Source: Pseudomonas sp. QS1027 (GTDB lineage: Bacteria > Pseudomonadota > Gammaproteobacteria > Pseudomonadales > Pseudomonadaceae). From it: a stretch of DNA of 64,000 bases. Shown here piece after piece: positions 33,777 to 43,587 of this stretch. Position numbers and translations under genes: made by a program. Numbering within the stretch: the stretch's first letter is position 1; the number at the start of each line of letters is the position of its first letter. Under the pieces are notes generated by a model that searched no databases, was not told the DNA's origin, and saw only the letters and a program-made list of their open reading frames with translations. The stretch is taken from NCBI RefSeq assembly GCF_002814235.1, contig NZ_PHSU01000027.1:124001-188000 (forward strand). The letters run 5' to 3'.

Positions 33777-35150
33777 TCAACTATTAATATTCAACTGGAT
33801 TTTCAGCATGGGAATACCGATCAGCCCGGACGCGGACGGATCGTTGCTGGAATGAAAAATCACGGCATCATGAATCCAATGATGTTGCGTGTGATCTCGT
33901 TGGTCGCCATCGGCAAGCGCGACCTGAACGGAGTAGTCGCCTTGAGCGAGCCAGGGCATGGCGAAGGTAAAGTTGGCGGTGAGCGCCTGCCCGGCCTCAA
34001 CGCGCCGCGAGAGGCTGTCTTTGATATTCAAGGTGTTGCTGCCAAACAGAAATTGACCGAGCCGATCTTTTACAAAAAATCCGATAATGGGGCTTTGCAA
34101 CGTGCTGTGAGCCAGGGCGTGGATGGAGAGCGTAATGATTTCTCCACCTTTCAAGGTCCTGACTTCGCTGCCGTCTTCAGCTTTAATGCGCACGTGTCTG
34201 ATTTCGGCGCCGTATGGCCCCATCTGTGCGGAGTCGCTGATGTTGAGCTGAAACAGAGCACCTGCGCCATTGGACTCGTAGTGCTTCTCGTTGGCCCAGA
34301 CTTCTCTGATTTTTCCCGCGGCCAGGGCGGCTTCTCCGGCCTCGTCGGTTTGCGCCTTCAGCTCTTTGTTGCCAGTCCCCAAGATATGCGTCAGGTAGTT
34401 TTCGCAGGTCTTCTTGGCCTCGCCCAACTCCTTCATCTTCCCCTCTGAAAGCCAAAGGGCCTTATCGCAGAGGGCGATCACCGAGTTGCTGTCATGGCTG
34501 ACAAACAAAAGCGTCTTGTCTTTTTTGAAGTGACGCAGGAAACGCATGCATTTCTGGGTAAAGACCGCATCGCCGACCGCCAGTGCTTCGTCGATGATCA
34601 GTATGTCAGCATCCACATGAGCGATAGTGGCAAACGCCAGCCGGACGAACATGCCGCTGGAATAGGTCTTGACCGGCTGGTCGATGAAATCCTTGATCTC
34701 CGAGAATTTGACGATGTTGTCAAACCTGGCGTCGATCTCTGTTCGATTCAAGCCATAGAAGGCCGCACTGAGGTAGACGTTCTCCCGGCCCGTGAACTCG
34801 GGGTTGAAACCGGCACCCAGTTCCAGCAGAGCAGCCACTTTGCCGAATGTCTGCACTTGTCCGTGGCTGGGGCTGAGGGTGCCGCAGATCAGTTGCAGTA
34901 ACGTTGACTTACCTGAACCGTTACGCCCGATGATGCCAAGTGTTTCACCCTTTTCCAGGGTGAACGAGACATCTGTCAGTGCCCAGAACTCTCGGCCATA
35001 AGATTTTGCCTGGGCGCCGAACATGCGCCCGATGCGCGACATGATCGACTGTTTCAAGCGGTCCAGCGGCCGATCATAGATGTGGAAGCATTTGGCGACA
35101 GCATCTACAACGATGGCTGGCTCATCTTGGCGTAGGGATTCATAGGACAT
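33777..35150 (-). CDS. wzt: Wzt-type ABC transporter ATPase with chain-binding C-terminal domain
   Basis: Powers export of an undecaprenyl-linked polysaccharide across the inner membrane with the Wzm permease. The product is 457 residues: the ATPase (about 15-260) has Walker A GRNGSGKST, signature YSSGMFVRLAF and Walker B ILIIDEALAVGD, all intact. The C-terminal part (about 300-457) is a Wzt-C-like beta-sandwich that in O9a and similar systems binds the modified chain end. It overlaps the wzm gene by 11 bases. A methyltransferase encoded next to it fits the mechanism in which the C-terminal domain recognises a methylated terminus. A paralogue with an altered signature lies on the other side of wzm. 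Confidence 0.92.
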   Translation of the reverse strand: MSYESLRQDEPAIVVDAVAKCFHIYDRPLDRLKQSIMSRIGRMFGAQAKSYGREFWALTDVSFTLEKGETLGIIGRNGSGKSTLLQLICGTLSPSHGQVQTFGKVAALLELGAGFNPEFTGRENVYLSAAFYGLNRTEIDARFDNIVKFSEIKDFIDQPVKTYSSGMFVRLAFATIAHVDADILIIDEALAVGDAVFTQKCMRFLRHFKKDKTLLFVSHDSNSVIALCDKALWLSEGKMKELGEAKKTCENYLTHILGTGNKELKAQTDEAGEAALAAGKIREVWANEKHYESNGAGALFQLNISDSAQMGPYGAEIRHVRIKAEDGSEVRTLKGGEIITLSIHALAHSTLQSPIIGFFVKDRLGQFLFGSNTLNIKDSLSRRVEAGQALTANFTFAMPWLAQGDYSVQVALADGDQRDHTQHHWIHDAVIFHSSNDPSASGLIGIPMLKIQLNINS

Positions 35151-35970
35151 CGGCGAAGCCTTTTCTAGTGCCTTGGAACCACGCGTAACCTGCCCATGCA
35201 GTGAGCAGAGCCATGATTGAATACAGAACCAATCCGCTCCAGTCAGGTGTATTCCCCCAGATCAACACGGCACGAACTTGTTCAATGATGAAAGTCAGCG
35301 GGTTGGCCATCATCAACGGGCGCATGTTTTCGGGCAGAGAGCTCACCGGAAAAAAGACCGGAGACAAGAACAGCATGATCGTGGTGATGATGCCGATGGT
35401 CTGCCCCACGTCGCGCAAGTAGACCCCCAGCGAAGCGAGGATCCAGGCCAGTCCTTGGGTAAAAATGATGAATGGCAGGACAATCAGGGGAAGGAACAAA
35501 AGGGTCGGATGCAAGGTGCCATCCATCAGCACGATTACACAGATCAGCACGAGGAGGCTGACACCACTGTGAAAGAGAGCGGCACACATGGAAATGACCG
35601 GCAGTATCTCCAGGGGGAAGACTACTTTCTTGACGTAGTTGACGTTGCCCAGGATCAAGCCGGGGGCTTTATTCAGTACTTCAGCGAATAGCCCGTGAAC
35701 GATCATGCCGGCAAAGAGCAGGATGGCGAAGTCACCTTTGCTTTCCTGTGGCGAGTTGGTCCAGCGCGCCTTGAAAATGACCGAAAAGACGAACGTATAA
35801 ACCGCCAGCATGAAGAGCGGGTTGAGGAACGACCACAAGAGTCCCATCACTGACCCCTTGTAACGCCCCGTCACTTCCCGGCGGGTCATTTGTAAAACCA
35901 GGCTTCTTTGCAGCCACAGGTTTTTGATCAATGCCCAAGGGGAGATGGGCGCTCGCGAATGCGGGTTCAT
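35140..35970 (-). CDS. wzm: Wzm-type ABC-2 permease for polysaccharide export
   Basis: The product is 276 residues with six expected membrane helices. The N-terminal TRREVTGRYKGSVMGLLWSF and the following FLNPLFMLAVYTFVFSVIF are the hallmark of ABC-2 polysaccharide exporters. It forms the channel of a Wzm-Wzt transporter. It is the only permease in the cluster although two ATPase genes flank it, with spacing of 4 bases upstream and an 11-base overlap downstream. Base composition is lower in GC than in the core genes, as usual for O-antigen or exopolysaccharide loci. Confidence 0.93.
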   Translation of the reverse strand: MNPHSRAPISPWALIKNLWLQRSLVLQMTRREVTGRYKGSVMGLLWSFLNPLFMLAVYTFVFSVIFKARWTNSPQESKGDFAILLFAGMIVHGLFAEVLNKAPGLILGNVNYVKKVVFPLEILPVISMCAALFHSGVSLLVLICVIVLMDGTLHPTLLFLPLIVLPFIIFTQGLAWILASLGVYLRDVGQTIGIITTIMLFLSPVFFPVSSLPENMRPLMMANPLTFIIEQVRAVLIWGNTPDWSGLVLYSIMALLTAWAGYAWFQGTRKGFADVL

Positions 35971-35974
35971 TCAT

Positions 35975-37279
35975 CTACCTCGACGCAGGATCATGATGCG
36001 CCCTGATCAACAGGGCCTCGTGACACCAGTGCAGTGGCCTGTGGTCATGTTGCTCGCCGTCGGCGATCACGACCTGAATCACATAGTCGCCCTTGGCCAG
36101 CCAAGGCATGAAGAACTCGAACTCCGCCGATAACAGCGAGCCTGCCTGGGCGCTAAGATCCTTTCCGATCTGCCTGATATAGGTGTTGTCGCCAAACAGC
36201 GTCTGCCCCAAGCGATCCTTGAGAAAAAACTCGATAATGGGGCCTTCCAGCAAAACAAAGGTCTGCGCCTCGATGTTGAGCGTGACACGCTCCCCCCCCA
36301 GCACCCATGTCAATCCAGCCCCCGAAGAGTCGTTGAGCCTGACGTCGAGAATGCGCGCATCATCCCCACCAAATGCATCGACGCCAGGCGCCTGCGGGTC
36401 GAACCGAAAAACCTCCAGGTCATTCGAATTGACCCTGTCAGCGCGCGGATCTCGCCGCGCCAGGCCATCATGGCAGTGGCACTTGGTCATGCTTTCATGC
36501 CCATCGCCATGAACAACCACTGACTCTGCCAACTCGTCATTCATAGAACGAAACAAATGATTCTGGTACGACTCGCAGACCACCTTGGCTGGTCCCATCT
36601 GCTTTTCTTCCCCTTGGTCCAGCCAGATCACCCGATCACACAGATCGATAATCGCCGTCGTGTCGTGGCTGACCACAATCAGCGAATGCTCCTCCTTGAA
36701 CTTGCGAAGAAACCGCATGCATTTCTGGAGAAAACAGGCATCGCCCATGGAAAGGGCTTCATCGATCACCAGGATATCGGCGTCTACGTGGGCGATAACC
36801 GCAAAAGCCAGGCGGATGTACATTTCGCTCGAGTAGGCCATGAGCGGTTGCTCCATGAATCCGCCGATATCCGCAAAGGCCGCGATCGCGGAAAAGCGCA
36901 GATTGATTTCCTCAAGGCTCAGTCCATACAGCGATGCCGCCATATAGACGTTTTCACGCCCGGTTAACTCGGCATTGAAACCTGCTCCCAACTCCAAAAA
37001 CGCCGCAACACGTCCCTGAACGCGGAGAGTTCCGGAAGTGGGGCTCAAGGTTCCGTAAATCAGTTGCAGCAGGGTCGACTTGCCAGAACCCTTTTGACCA
37101 ATGAGACCAATGGCTTCGCCCCTTTTTATCTCGAACGAGACATCCTTCAGCGCCCAGAGCTCCCGATAATGACTCTTTCGCCTCGGCGACAGCACTTGAA
37201 AGAGCCGATCACTGGCTTTGTTGTAAATTGGATAACACTTGCTGAGCCCCTCAGCGGAGATAGCAATATCAGAGGACAT
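35975..37279 (-). CDS. Second Wzt-type ABC ATPase, signature motif altered
   Basis: The product is 434 residues with the same two-part build as the other Wzt: an ATPase domain (about 5-245) and a C-terminal beta-sandwich (about 290-434). Walker A is GQKGSGKST and Walker B ILVIDEALSMGD, both usable. The ABC signature reads YSSEMYIRLAF: the Gly that is nearly invariant in this motif (YSSGM in the paralogue) is Glu152, with codon GAA. A charged residue at this Gly (as in CFTR G551D) normally blocks ATP hydrolysis at that composite site. The ATG at 37279 follows GGGGGA; the GTG at 37294 lacks a ribosome site. It may form a heterodimer with the intact ATPase, or act as a chain-length or end-recognition subunit. 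Confidence 0.88.
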   Translation of the reverse strand: MSSDIAISAEGLSKCYPIYNKASDRLFQVLSPRRKSHYRELWALKDVSFEIKRGEAIGLIGQKGSGKSTLLQLIYGTLSPTSGTLRVQGRVAAFLELGAGFNAELTGRENVYMAASLYGLSLEEINLRFSAIAAFADIGGFMEQPLMAYSSEMYIRLAFAVIAHVDADILVIDEALSMGDACFLQKCMRFLRKFKEEHSLIVVSHDTTAIIDLCDRVIWLDQGEEKQMGPAKVVCESYQNHLFRSMNDELAESVVVHGDGHESMTKCHCHDGLARRDPRADRVNSNDLEVFRFDPQAPGVDAFGGDDARILDVRLNDSSGAGLTWVLGGERVTLNIEAQTFVLLEGPIIEFFLKDRLGQTLFGDNTYIRQIGKDLSAQAGSLLSAEFEFFMPWLAKGDYVIQVVIADGEQHDHRPLHWCHEALLIRAHHDPASR

Positions 37280-37502
37280 GGGTAATCCCCCCACGGCCGC
37301 TCTGGAAAAAATCCCACCCGAGCCCCGCCTCCCATTGACTGGCCAGCAACAACATTAGAGAGACGCCTCGGTGATGCCACACGCCCCTCGACATCTCCTT
37401 CGACCTGCTGGTGAATTCATCCATGCGGTCAATGCCTCTGAAAAACAAAAAAAACGACGACTTCTCAGCCGAACCAAACAAACAGCCAATCGCAAAAAGC
37501 GT

Positions 37503-38423
37503 TCAAATCCTTCTAATCAAGGCGGCAAACAGCAGCCCCAGATTGCCGCCGATTGTCTGTCGATAGACGCCGGAACGGCGAATACCGGCGAGCCGAGGAA
37601 ACAGTGGTTGATCGCGAGCCGCTTTAAAGTTTGAAAGGGTTTCAACACTCTGCTGGTCCAAGCGGTGGCTCATCACTTCCAGCGCTCGGATATTTTTTCT
37701 GTTCCACTCATTAAATCGCCCATGGAGCACCATCCACAGCCGATAAAGACGCGCATACCAACCGGCATTGCTGCCCACCAGATTGCTCTTGTGCTGACGA
37801 TAGAGGGTCTTGGCATGGGGATCGTAAAAGACCACGCCGCCCTTGGCCCCAGACACCAGTTGGTAAGCCCACCAGTCATGGGAAACAATGGCGATATGCG
37901 GGCCCGCTTCGCGCAGAAGCTCCCGGGCGGCATGATTGAACACCATCGTATTGCCACCGCCGATACACTGTACCAAGGCATTGGCAAACTTCGGTGGTTG
38001 GGAAAACTTTGGCGACTGGCCGGCGGCGATGCCCAACTCACTGATCAATTGGGTGCGACCACAATAAAGTGCCGGGACCTGCTCAGGCACACTTTGCAGC
38101 CACATCAACGCCGTTTCGAGTTTGTCTTCGTTCCAGATATCGTCCTGATCGGACCAGGCGTAAAAGTCCGCCTGAACTTCAGCACGACAGGTCAACGAGA
38201 GAAAGTTGGCCGCAAAGCCCTTCTTCGGCCCGGAAAATATTTTCAGGCGCTCTCGCGGCCAATCACTGGCACAACTGCGGACGACTTCCAGGGTTTTATC
38301 CGTAGAGCCGTCGTCGGATATTGCCAGGCTCCAATTGAAATGGCTTTGACGCTCAAAGGAATTGATCTGTTCGGCCAGAAAACGCTGACCGTTATAGGTA
38401 CACATCAAGATTGAGACTTTCAA
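37503..38423 (-). CDS. Family 2 glycosyltransferase
   Basis: Transfers a sugar from a nucleotide donor during polysaccharide assembly. The product is 306 residues from TTG 38423, chosen because GGAGG lies 8 bases upstream and the next residues (KVSILMCTYNGQRFLAEQ) start the GT2 fold; another TTG at 38465 would add 14 residues without a ribosome site. The family motifs are present: SDDGSTDKT, the DxD-containing YAWSDQDDIWNEDKL and the later SHDWWAYQL. The last 90 residues are basic and partly hydrophobic. It resembles rhamnosyltransferases of the same class. It lies 223 bases upstream of the second wzt and may be first in the same operon. Confidence 0.9.
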   Translation of the reverse strand: MKVSILMCTYNGQRFLAEQINSFERQSHFNWSLAISDDGSTDKTLEVVRSCASDWPRERLKIFSGPKKGFAANFLSLTCRAEVQADFYAWSDQDDIWNEDKLETALMWLQSVPEQVPALYCGRTQLISELGIAAGQSPKFSQPPKFANALVQCIGGGNTMVFNHAARELLREAGPHIAIVSHDWWAYQLVSGAKGGVVFYDPHAKTLYRQHKSNLVGSNAGWYARLYRLWMVLHGRFNEWNRKNIRALEVMSHRLDQQSVETLSNFKAARDQPLFPRLAGIRRSGVYRQTIGGNLGLLFAALIRRI

Positions 38424-38691
38424 GGCCTCGTCCTCCGCAAAAAGATTTTTATGAAAAATCTTCAACCGGACGACAAACGCTGGAACTCGGCTTGAGGGTG
38501 AGTATCAAGACTTCCGTCGCTAGCGTCTACTGTCAGAAATGACAGGTCTGTACGAGTGCTCCTGACGATGAAAATAGTTAAACCGCATCGGGAGGCTGCT
38601 TATAACCCTTGAGCATTCCAGTCATTCAGCCCTGAAAAATATCCTGGATACAGGCAAAATAGCGCTCCCCCCACCCAGACAGGACGCCCCC

Positions 38692-39048
38692 ATGCAGCTC
38701 AGCACCGCCCACCTTATCGCCAACCCCTGCGACGATGAAGAAGACAACATGGCGATGCTCTGCTGCCATAGCGACAAGGGCGAAATGTTCCTGATGACCC
38801 GCTACCCCGACGAGGACGAGCTGGAGATCACCCTCGATGGCGAACCGTCGACCCTGGACGGGATCAAGGTCACCCTGAGCGCCACGCGCCTGCTGATCGA
38901 AATCGCCGCCGCCGATGCCGACGCCCTCAATGGTGACGATCATCTCGAGATCCAGCACCAGACCGCCGCGGCCGACCTGGCCGAAGTCGAACAAACCCTG
39001 AAAAATATTCTCGCCGGCACCGGCACCTATGTCAGCGAGCTGGGCTGA
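38692..39048 (+). CDS. Conserved small acidic protein of unknown function
   Basis: The product is 118 residues, strongly acidic (for example NPCDDEEDN and YPDEDELEITLDGE). It begins MQLSTAHLIANPCDDEEDN and ends GTGTYVSELG. I do not know a function. It has an AGGA ribosome site and core-like codon use, unlike the polysaccharide genes beside it, so it probably marks the border of the core genome. The 268-base gap before it (38424-38691) holds only a small perfect hairpin (CTGTCA-GAAA-TGACAG at 38530-38545). Confidence 0.7.
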   Translation: MQLSTAHLIANPCDDEEDNMAMLCCHSDKGEMFLMTRYPDEDELEITLDGEPSTLDGIKVTLSATRLLIEIAAADADALNGDDHLEIQHQTAAADLAEVEQTLKNILAGTGTYVSELG

Positions 39049-39150
39049 CAGCGGATTGTCCTGAAACATCTGCGATCAGAACCGACACAAAAAAGTACGA
39101 AGCTGTGGTTTAGAGTGTGGCGGTTTTTTACTTCTGATCGGGAAAGTGGC

Positions 39151-39903
39151 ATGAGCAAGTGGCTGAAGGTTTTTGCGCTGGTGTTGGTGGTCGCAGTACT
39201 GGCAGCGGGGTCCTGGCTGATCTGGGGGCTCGGTAAAGGCAATGCGCTTTGGCAGATTGTCAGCCAGCAATGCGTACCCCATCAGCAGGACGCCCAGAAC
39301 CCCGCGCCATGCCTGAGGGTGGATCTGCAACAGCACGTTGCCTTGCTCAAGGATCGCCAGGGGCCGTTGCATGACCTGACCATTCCAACGGACCGGGTCA
39401 CCGGCATCGAGAGTCCGCTGCTACTTGAGGACAATGCCTACGCCTTTTTCGCCAGTGCCTGGCAGCAACGTGGGCGCCTGTCCGCCGAAGCCGGCAAACC
39501 GATCAAGGATGAGTTCCTTTCCCTAGCGATCAACTCGCCATACGGTCGCTCCCAGGGCCAGTTGCATATCCATCTGGCCTGCCTGCGCCCCGAGGTCTAC
39601 CAGCAACTGGTCGAACAAGCCCCACGGGTGACCCAGGCGTGGCAGCCACTGGCGGTCAGGCTGAACGGCCATGAGTACCTGGCGAAACGCCTGGACAGCC
39701 AGGACCTGAAACAGGAAAACCCGTTCAGGGTGCTGGGTGAGTACGCCCGCCAACAGGGCGACAGCCTGTCCCACTACGGCCTGGCCCTGGTGGTGGCACC
39801 CGGCGGTGACTTGCTGTTGCTGGCCAACCGTTTGAGCCTGAGGGATTTCAGCCGCGGCTCCGCCGGTGAGATCCAGGACTATGGCTGTGCACTGGCCCAA
39901 TAA
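39151..39903 (+). CDS. cdh: CDP-diacylglycerol pyrophosphatase
   Basis: Hydrolyses CDP-diacylglycerol to phosphatidate and CMP at the inner membrane. The product is 250 residues, nearly the length of the E. coli enzyme. An N-terminal membrane anchor (KVFALVLVVAVLAAGSWLIW) is followed by the family's landmarks: WQIVSQQCVPHQ, the acidic/Arg stretch LHDLTIPTDRVTGIESP, NSPYGRSQGQLHIHLACLRP with the catalytic HIH motif, and a C-terminal SAGEIQDYGCALAQ. The ATG at 39151 with GGGAAAG upstream is better than the GTG at 39115. It stands alone; its neighbours are not lipid genes. Confidence 0.88.
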   Translation: MSKWLKVFALVLVVAVLAAGSWLIWGLGKGNALWQIVSQQCVPHQQDAQNPAPCLRVDLQQHVALLKDRQGPLHDLTIPTDRVTGIESPLLLEDNAYAFFASAWQQRGRLSAEAGKPIKDEFLSLAINSPYGRSQGQLHIHLACLRPEVYQQLVEQAPRVTQAWQPLAVRLNGHEYLAKRLDSQDLKQENPFRVLGEYARQQGDSLSHYGLALVVAPGGDLLLLANRLSLRDFSRGSAGEIQDYGCALAQ

Positions 39904-40114
39904 CCCGTAGCGCGACCTCGCCCCGCCCAGTGGAAAATCGCCCGGGTGGGGCTACTTGCAGGAGATGATTCCCAACAAGGTAAGACTTTTCCTCAAAATC
40001 CATAAAAATCCCCATAGCCGTTAGTCGCCACCGCCCCCGATGCATTAAAGTAACGCCCCCAGCCGTGACATTCATTCGAATGCCGTCGGCGACCCTCTCC
40101 AGGAACACTCATCG

Positions 40115-41074
<960 letters not shown>

Positions 41075-41082
41075 CCCGGACC

Positions 41083-42027
41083 ATGATCGCGCCCCTGCCC
41101 GCCGAACCCGGCATCCGCACCACCCTCGCCGAACTGATCGAGATGCGCCATCGCGTGCGCGAAGTGCAACTGTTCTCGACGCCGAGCCAGCGCAGCCCGC
41201 TGATCGGGTTGCACCACTCGAAGTTGCGTGGGCGTGGGGTCGACTTCGACCAGGTGCGGGTCTACCAGGCCGGCGACGATGTGCGCACCATCGACTGGCG
41301 CGTCACCGCCCGGACCCAGGAACCCCATACCAAGCTGTTTCACGAAGAGCGCGAACGGCCGATCTTCATTCTGGTGGAACAGAGCCGCCAGTTGTTCTTC
41401 GGCTCGGGCCTGACCTTCAAGTCGGTGCTCGCCGCCCAGGCCGCCAGCCTGATCGGATGGGCCGCCCTGGGCCACAACGACCGGGTCGGCGGGCTGGTCT
41501 ACGGCGACAACGAGCACTACGAAATCAAGCCCCGGCGCAGCAAGCAAAGCCTGTTGCAACTGCTCAACCGCCTGGTGCGGGTCAACCACTCGCTGCATAC
41601 CGAAACCGCCGCCGATCCCAATGCCCTGGGCCTGGCGCTGATCCGCGCGCGCAAAGTACTGCGCCCCGGCAGCCTGGTGATCGTGATCTGTGACGAGCGA
41701 GCCCTGACCGACGCCGCCGAACAACAGCTCAACCTGCTCTCGCGCCATTGCGACCTGCTGATGCTGCCGGTCTCCGATCCCCTCGACCACGCCCTCCCCG
41801 CCGCCGGCCTGTTGCGCTTTGCCGAACGCGGCGCGCAACTGGAACTCGATACCCTCAACCTGGAACTGCGCCAGGCCTATCGCGCCCAGGGCGAAGCACG
41901 GATTGCCCGCTGGGAGCTGCTGGCGCAGAAACTGCGGGTGCTGCTGATGCCCTTGAGCACCCAGAGCGAAATGGTCGAGCAGTTGCGCGAATACCTGAAC
42001 CCGCAGCGACCGGGGAAACAGCCATGA
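41083..42027 (+). CDS. DUF58 domain protein of the MoxR-Bat cluster
   Basis: The product is 314 residues and begins MIAPLPAEPGIRTTLAELIE. The DUF58 signature is VYQAGDDVRTIDWRVTARTQ, followed by FHEERERPIFILVEQSRQLF, which resembles a VWA fold with an altered metal site. This protein usually follows MoxR and is thought to be its adaptor or partner. No membrane helix is seen, unlike many DUF58 proteins. The ATG at 41083 is 8 bases after the moxR stop. Its end overlaps the next gene by four bases (ATGA). Confidence 0.9.
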   Translation: MIAPLPAEPGIRTTLAELIEMRHRVREVQLFSTPSQRSPLIGLHHSKLRGRGVDFDQVRVYQAGDDVRTIDWRVTARTQEPHTKLFHEERERPIFILVEQSRQLFFGSGLTFKSVLAAQAASLIGWAALGHNDRVGGLVYGDNEHYEIKPRRSKQSLLQLLNRLVRVNHSLHTETAADPNALGLALIRARKVLRPGSLVIVICDERALTDAAEQQLNLLSRHCDLLMLPVSDPLDHALPAAGLLRFAERGAQLELDTLNLELRQAYRAQGEARIARWELLAQKLRVLLMPLSTQSEMVEQLREYLNPQRPGKQP

Positions 42028-42518
42028 GCAGCCTGGAGCAACTGCAACCGCTGATCACCCCGCCGATCCAGGGTTTCTGGCCGCCGGCACCGGGCTGGTG
42101 GCTGCTGCTGGCACTGATTCCGCTGCTGGGCGTCGGGCTCTGGTACCTGCGCCGTTTCCTCCCGGCCAAGCGCCCCGTCGCCCGCGCCGAGCAGCCGCTG
42201 GACCCGGTACGCCTGGCCGCCCTGGCGGAGCTCGCGCAGTTGCCCAAACCCTATGACGGCGCACCGGCCGGGGCCTGGTTGCAACAACTCAACGGTTTGC
42301 TCAAGCGCCTGTGCCGCAACCATTACCCCTACAGCCAGAGCCACACCCTCAATGGCCGCAAATGGCTGGCGTTCCTCGACAACCGCTGTCCGGCCGCCGG
42401 CCTGACCCGCTGGATGGTGCTGGTGGAAGGCGCCTACAAGCCCGAATGCAAGCTCGACGACAAGGCCATCGCCGGGTTGAGCCAGGCGATCGACACCTGG
42501 ATCCGCAAACATGTTTGA
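42024..42518 (+). CDS. DUF4381 membrane protein
   Basis: The product is 164 residues with one membrane helix (about 24-44, PGWWLLLALIPLLGVGLWYL) preceded by the Pro-rich TPPIQGFWPPAP typical of DUF4381. The C-terminal part is soluble and helical (LKRLCRNHYPYSQSHTLNGR). It occurs constantly between the DUF58 and VWA genes of this cluster and is presumed to be a membrane scaffold of the complex. It overlaps the preceding gene by four bases and the next by eight. Confidence 0.88.
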   Translation: MSSLEQLQPLITPPIQGFWPPAPGWWLLLALIPLLGVGLWYLRRFLPAKRPVARAEQPLDPVRLAALAELAQLPKPYDGAPAGAWLQQLNGLLKRLCRNHYPYSQSHTLNGRKWLAFLDNRCPAAGLTRWMVLVEGAYKPECKLDDKAIAGLSQAIDTWIRKHV

Positions 42519-43587
42519 GTTCGCCTGGCCCTGGCTCTTTGCCCTGTTGCCGCTGCCCTGGCTGATGCGCATCCTGCTGCCCGTGGCCGACAGCGGCGAA
42601 GCATCGCTGAAGATCAGTTTTCTCGCCGACCTGGAAAGCCTGGCCCGACGCCGCGCCCGGGTCAGCCTGCCGAGCTGGCGCCAGCAATTGCCCTACGTCC
42701 TGCTCTGGCTGCTGCTGTTATCCGCCGCCGCACGGCCGCAATGGCTGGGCGAACCCTTGCCGGTGGCTGCCAGCGGTCGCGACCTGCTGGTGGCGGTGGA
42801 CCTGTCCGGCTCCATGGAATACCCCGACATGCGCTGGGAGGACGAAGACATCAGTCGCCTGGGCCTCGTCCAGCACCTGCTCGGCGATTTTCTCGAACAC
42901 CGCGAAGGTGATCGCGTGGGCCTGATCCTGTTCGGCAGCAAGGCCTATGTGCAGGCACCGCTGACCTTCGATCGACGCACCGTGCGCATCTGGCTGGACG
43001 AAGCGAAAATCGGCATCGCCGGCAAGAACACCGCCATCGGCGACGCCATTGGCCTGGCCATCAAGCGCCTGCGCCAGCGGCCGGCGCAAAGCCGGGTGCT
43101 GATCCTGGTCACCGACGGCGCCAACAACGCTGGCGAAATCGATCCGATCACCGCCGCGCACCTGGCCGCCGAAGAAAGCGTGAAGATCTACACCATCGGC
43201 ATGGGTGCCGATCCGCAACAAACCGGGACCCTGAGCATGCTCGGCCTGAACCCGAGCATGGACCTCGACGAACCGGCGCTGAAGGAGATCTCCAGCATCA
43301 CCGGCGGGCGCTATTTTCGTGCCCGCGACGGCCAGGAGCTGAAAACCATCAAGGAAACCCTCGACCAGCTTGAACCTGTCGCCCAGCAGCCGACCCAGGC
43401 CCGCCCCGCCCGGGCGCTGTATCACTGGCCCCTGAGCCTGGCCCTGTTGGTCAGCGTGTTGCTGGTGATCCGCGAACGCTGGCCGGACAATCTGTTGCAA
43501 CGCTGGCTGGCACGCCGACAGTTCCTGCCGCAGCGCCCGGAATGGCGCCAGCGCCTGGAACGCCTGCGTTTGCGGAGGCGTCGATGA
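42511..43587 (+). CDS. VWA-domain membrane protein (BatA-like)
   Basis: The product is 358 residues: two N-terminal membrane helices (about 5-25 and 55-75), a VWA domain with an intact MIDAS metal site (VAVDLSGSM, then the Thr/Asp in LVTDGANNAGEI) and a C-terminal helix (SLALLVSVLLVI). VWA domains of this type bind Mg and partner proteins, here presumably the MoxR ATPase. It resembles Bacteroides BatA. It overlaps both neighbouring genes (8 and 4 bases). Confidence 0.92.
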   Translation: MFEFAWPWLFALLPLPWLMRILLPVADSGEASLKISFLADLESLARRRARVSLPSWRQQLPYVLLWLLLLSAAARPQWLGEPLPVAASGRDLLVAVDLSGSMEYPDMRWEDEDISRLGLVQHLLGDFLEHREGDRVGLILFGSKAYVQAPLTFDRRTVRIWLDEAKIGIAGKNTAIGDAIGLAIKRLRQRPAQSRVLILVTDGANNAGEIDPITAAHLAAEESVKIYTIGMGADPQQTGTLSMLGLNPSMDLDEPALKEISSITGGRYFRARDGQELKTIKETLDQLEPVAQQPTQARPARALYHWPLSLALLVSVLLVIRERWPDNLLQRWLARRQFLPQRPEWRQRLERLRLRRRR

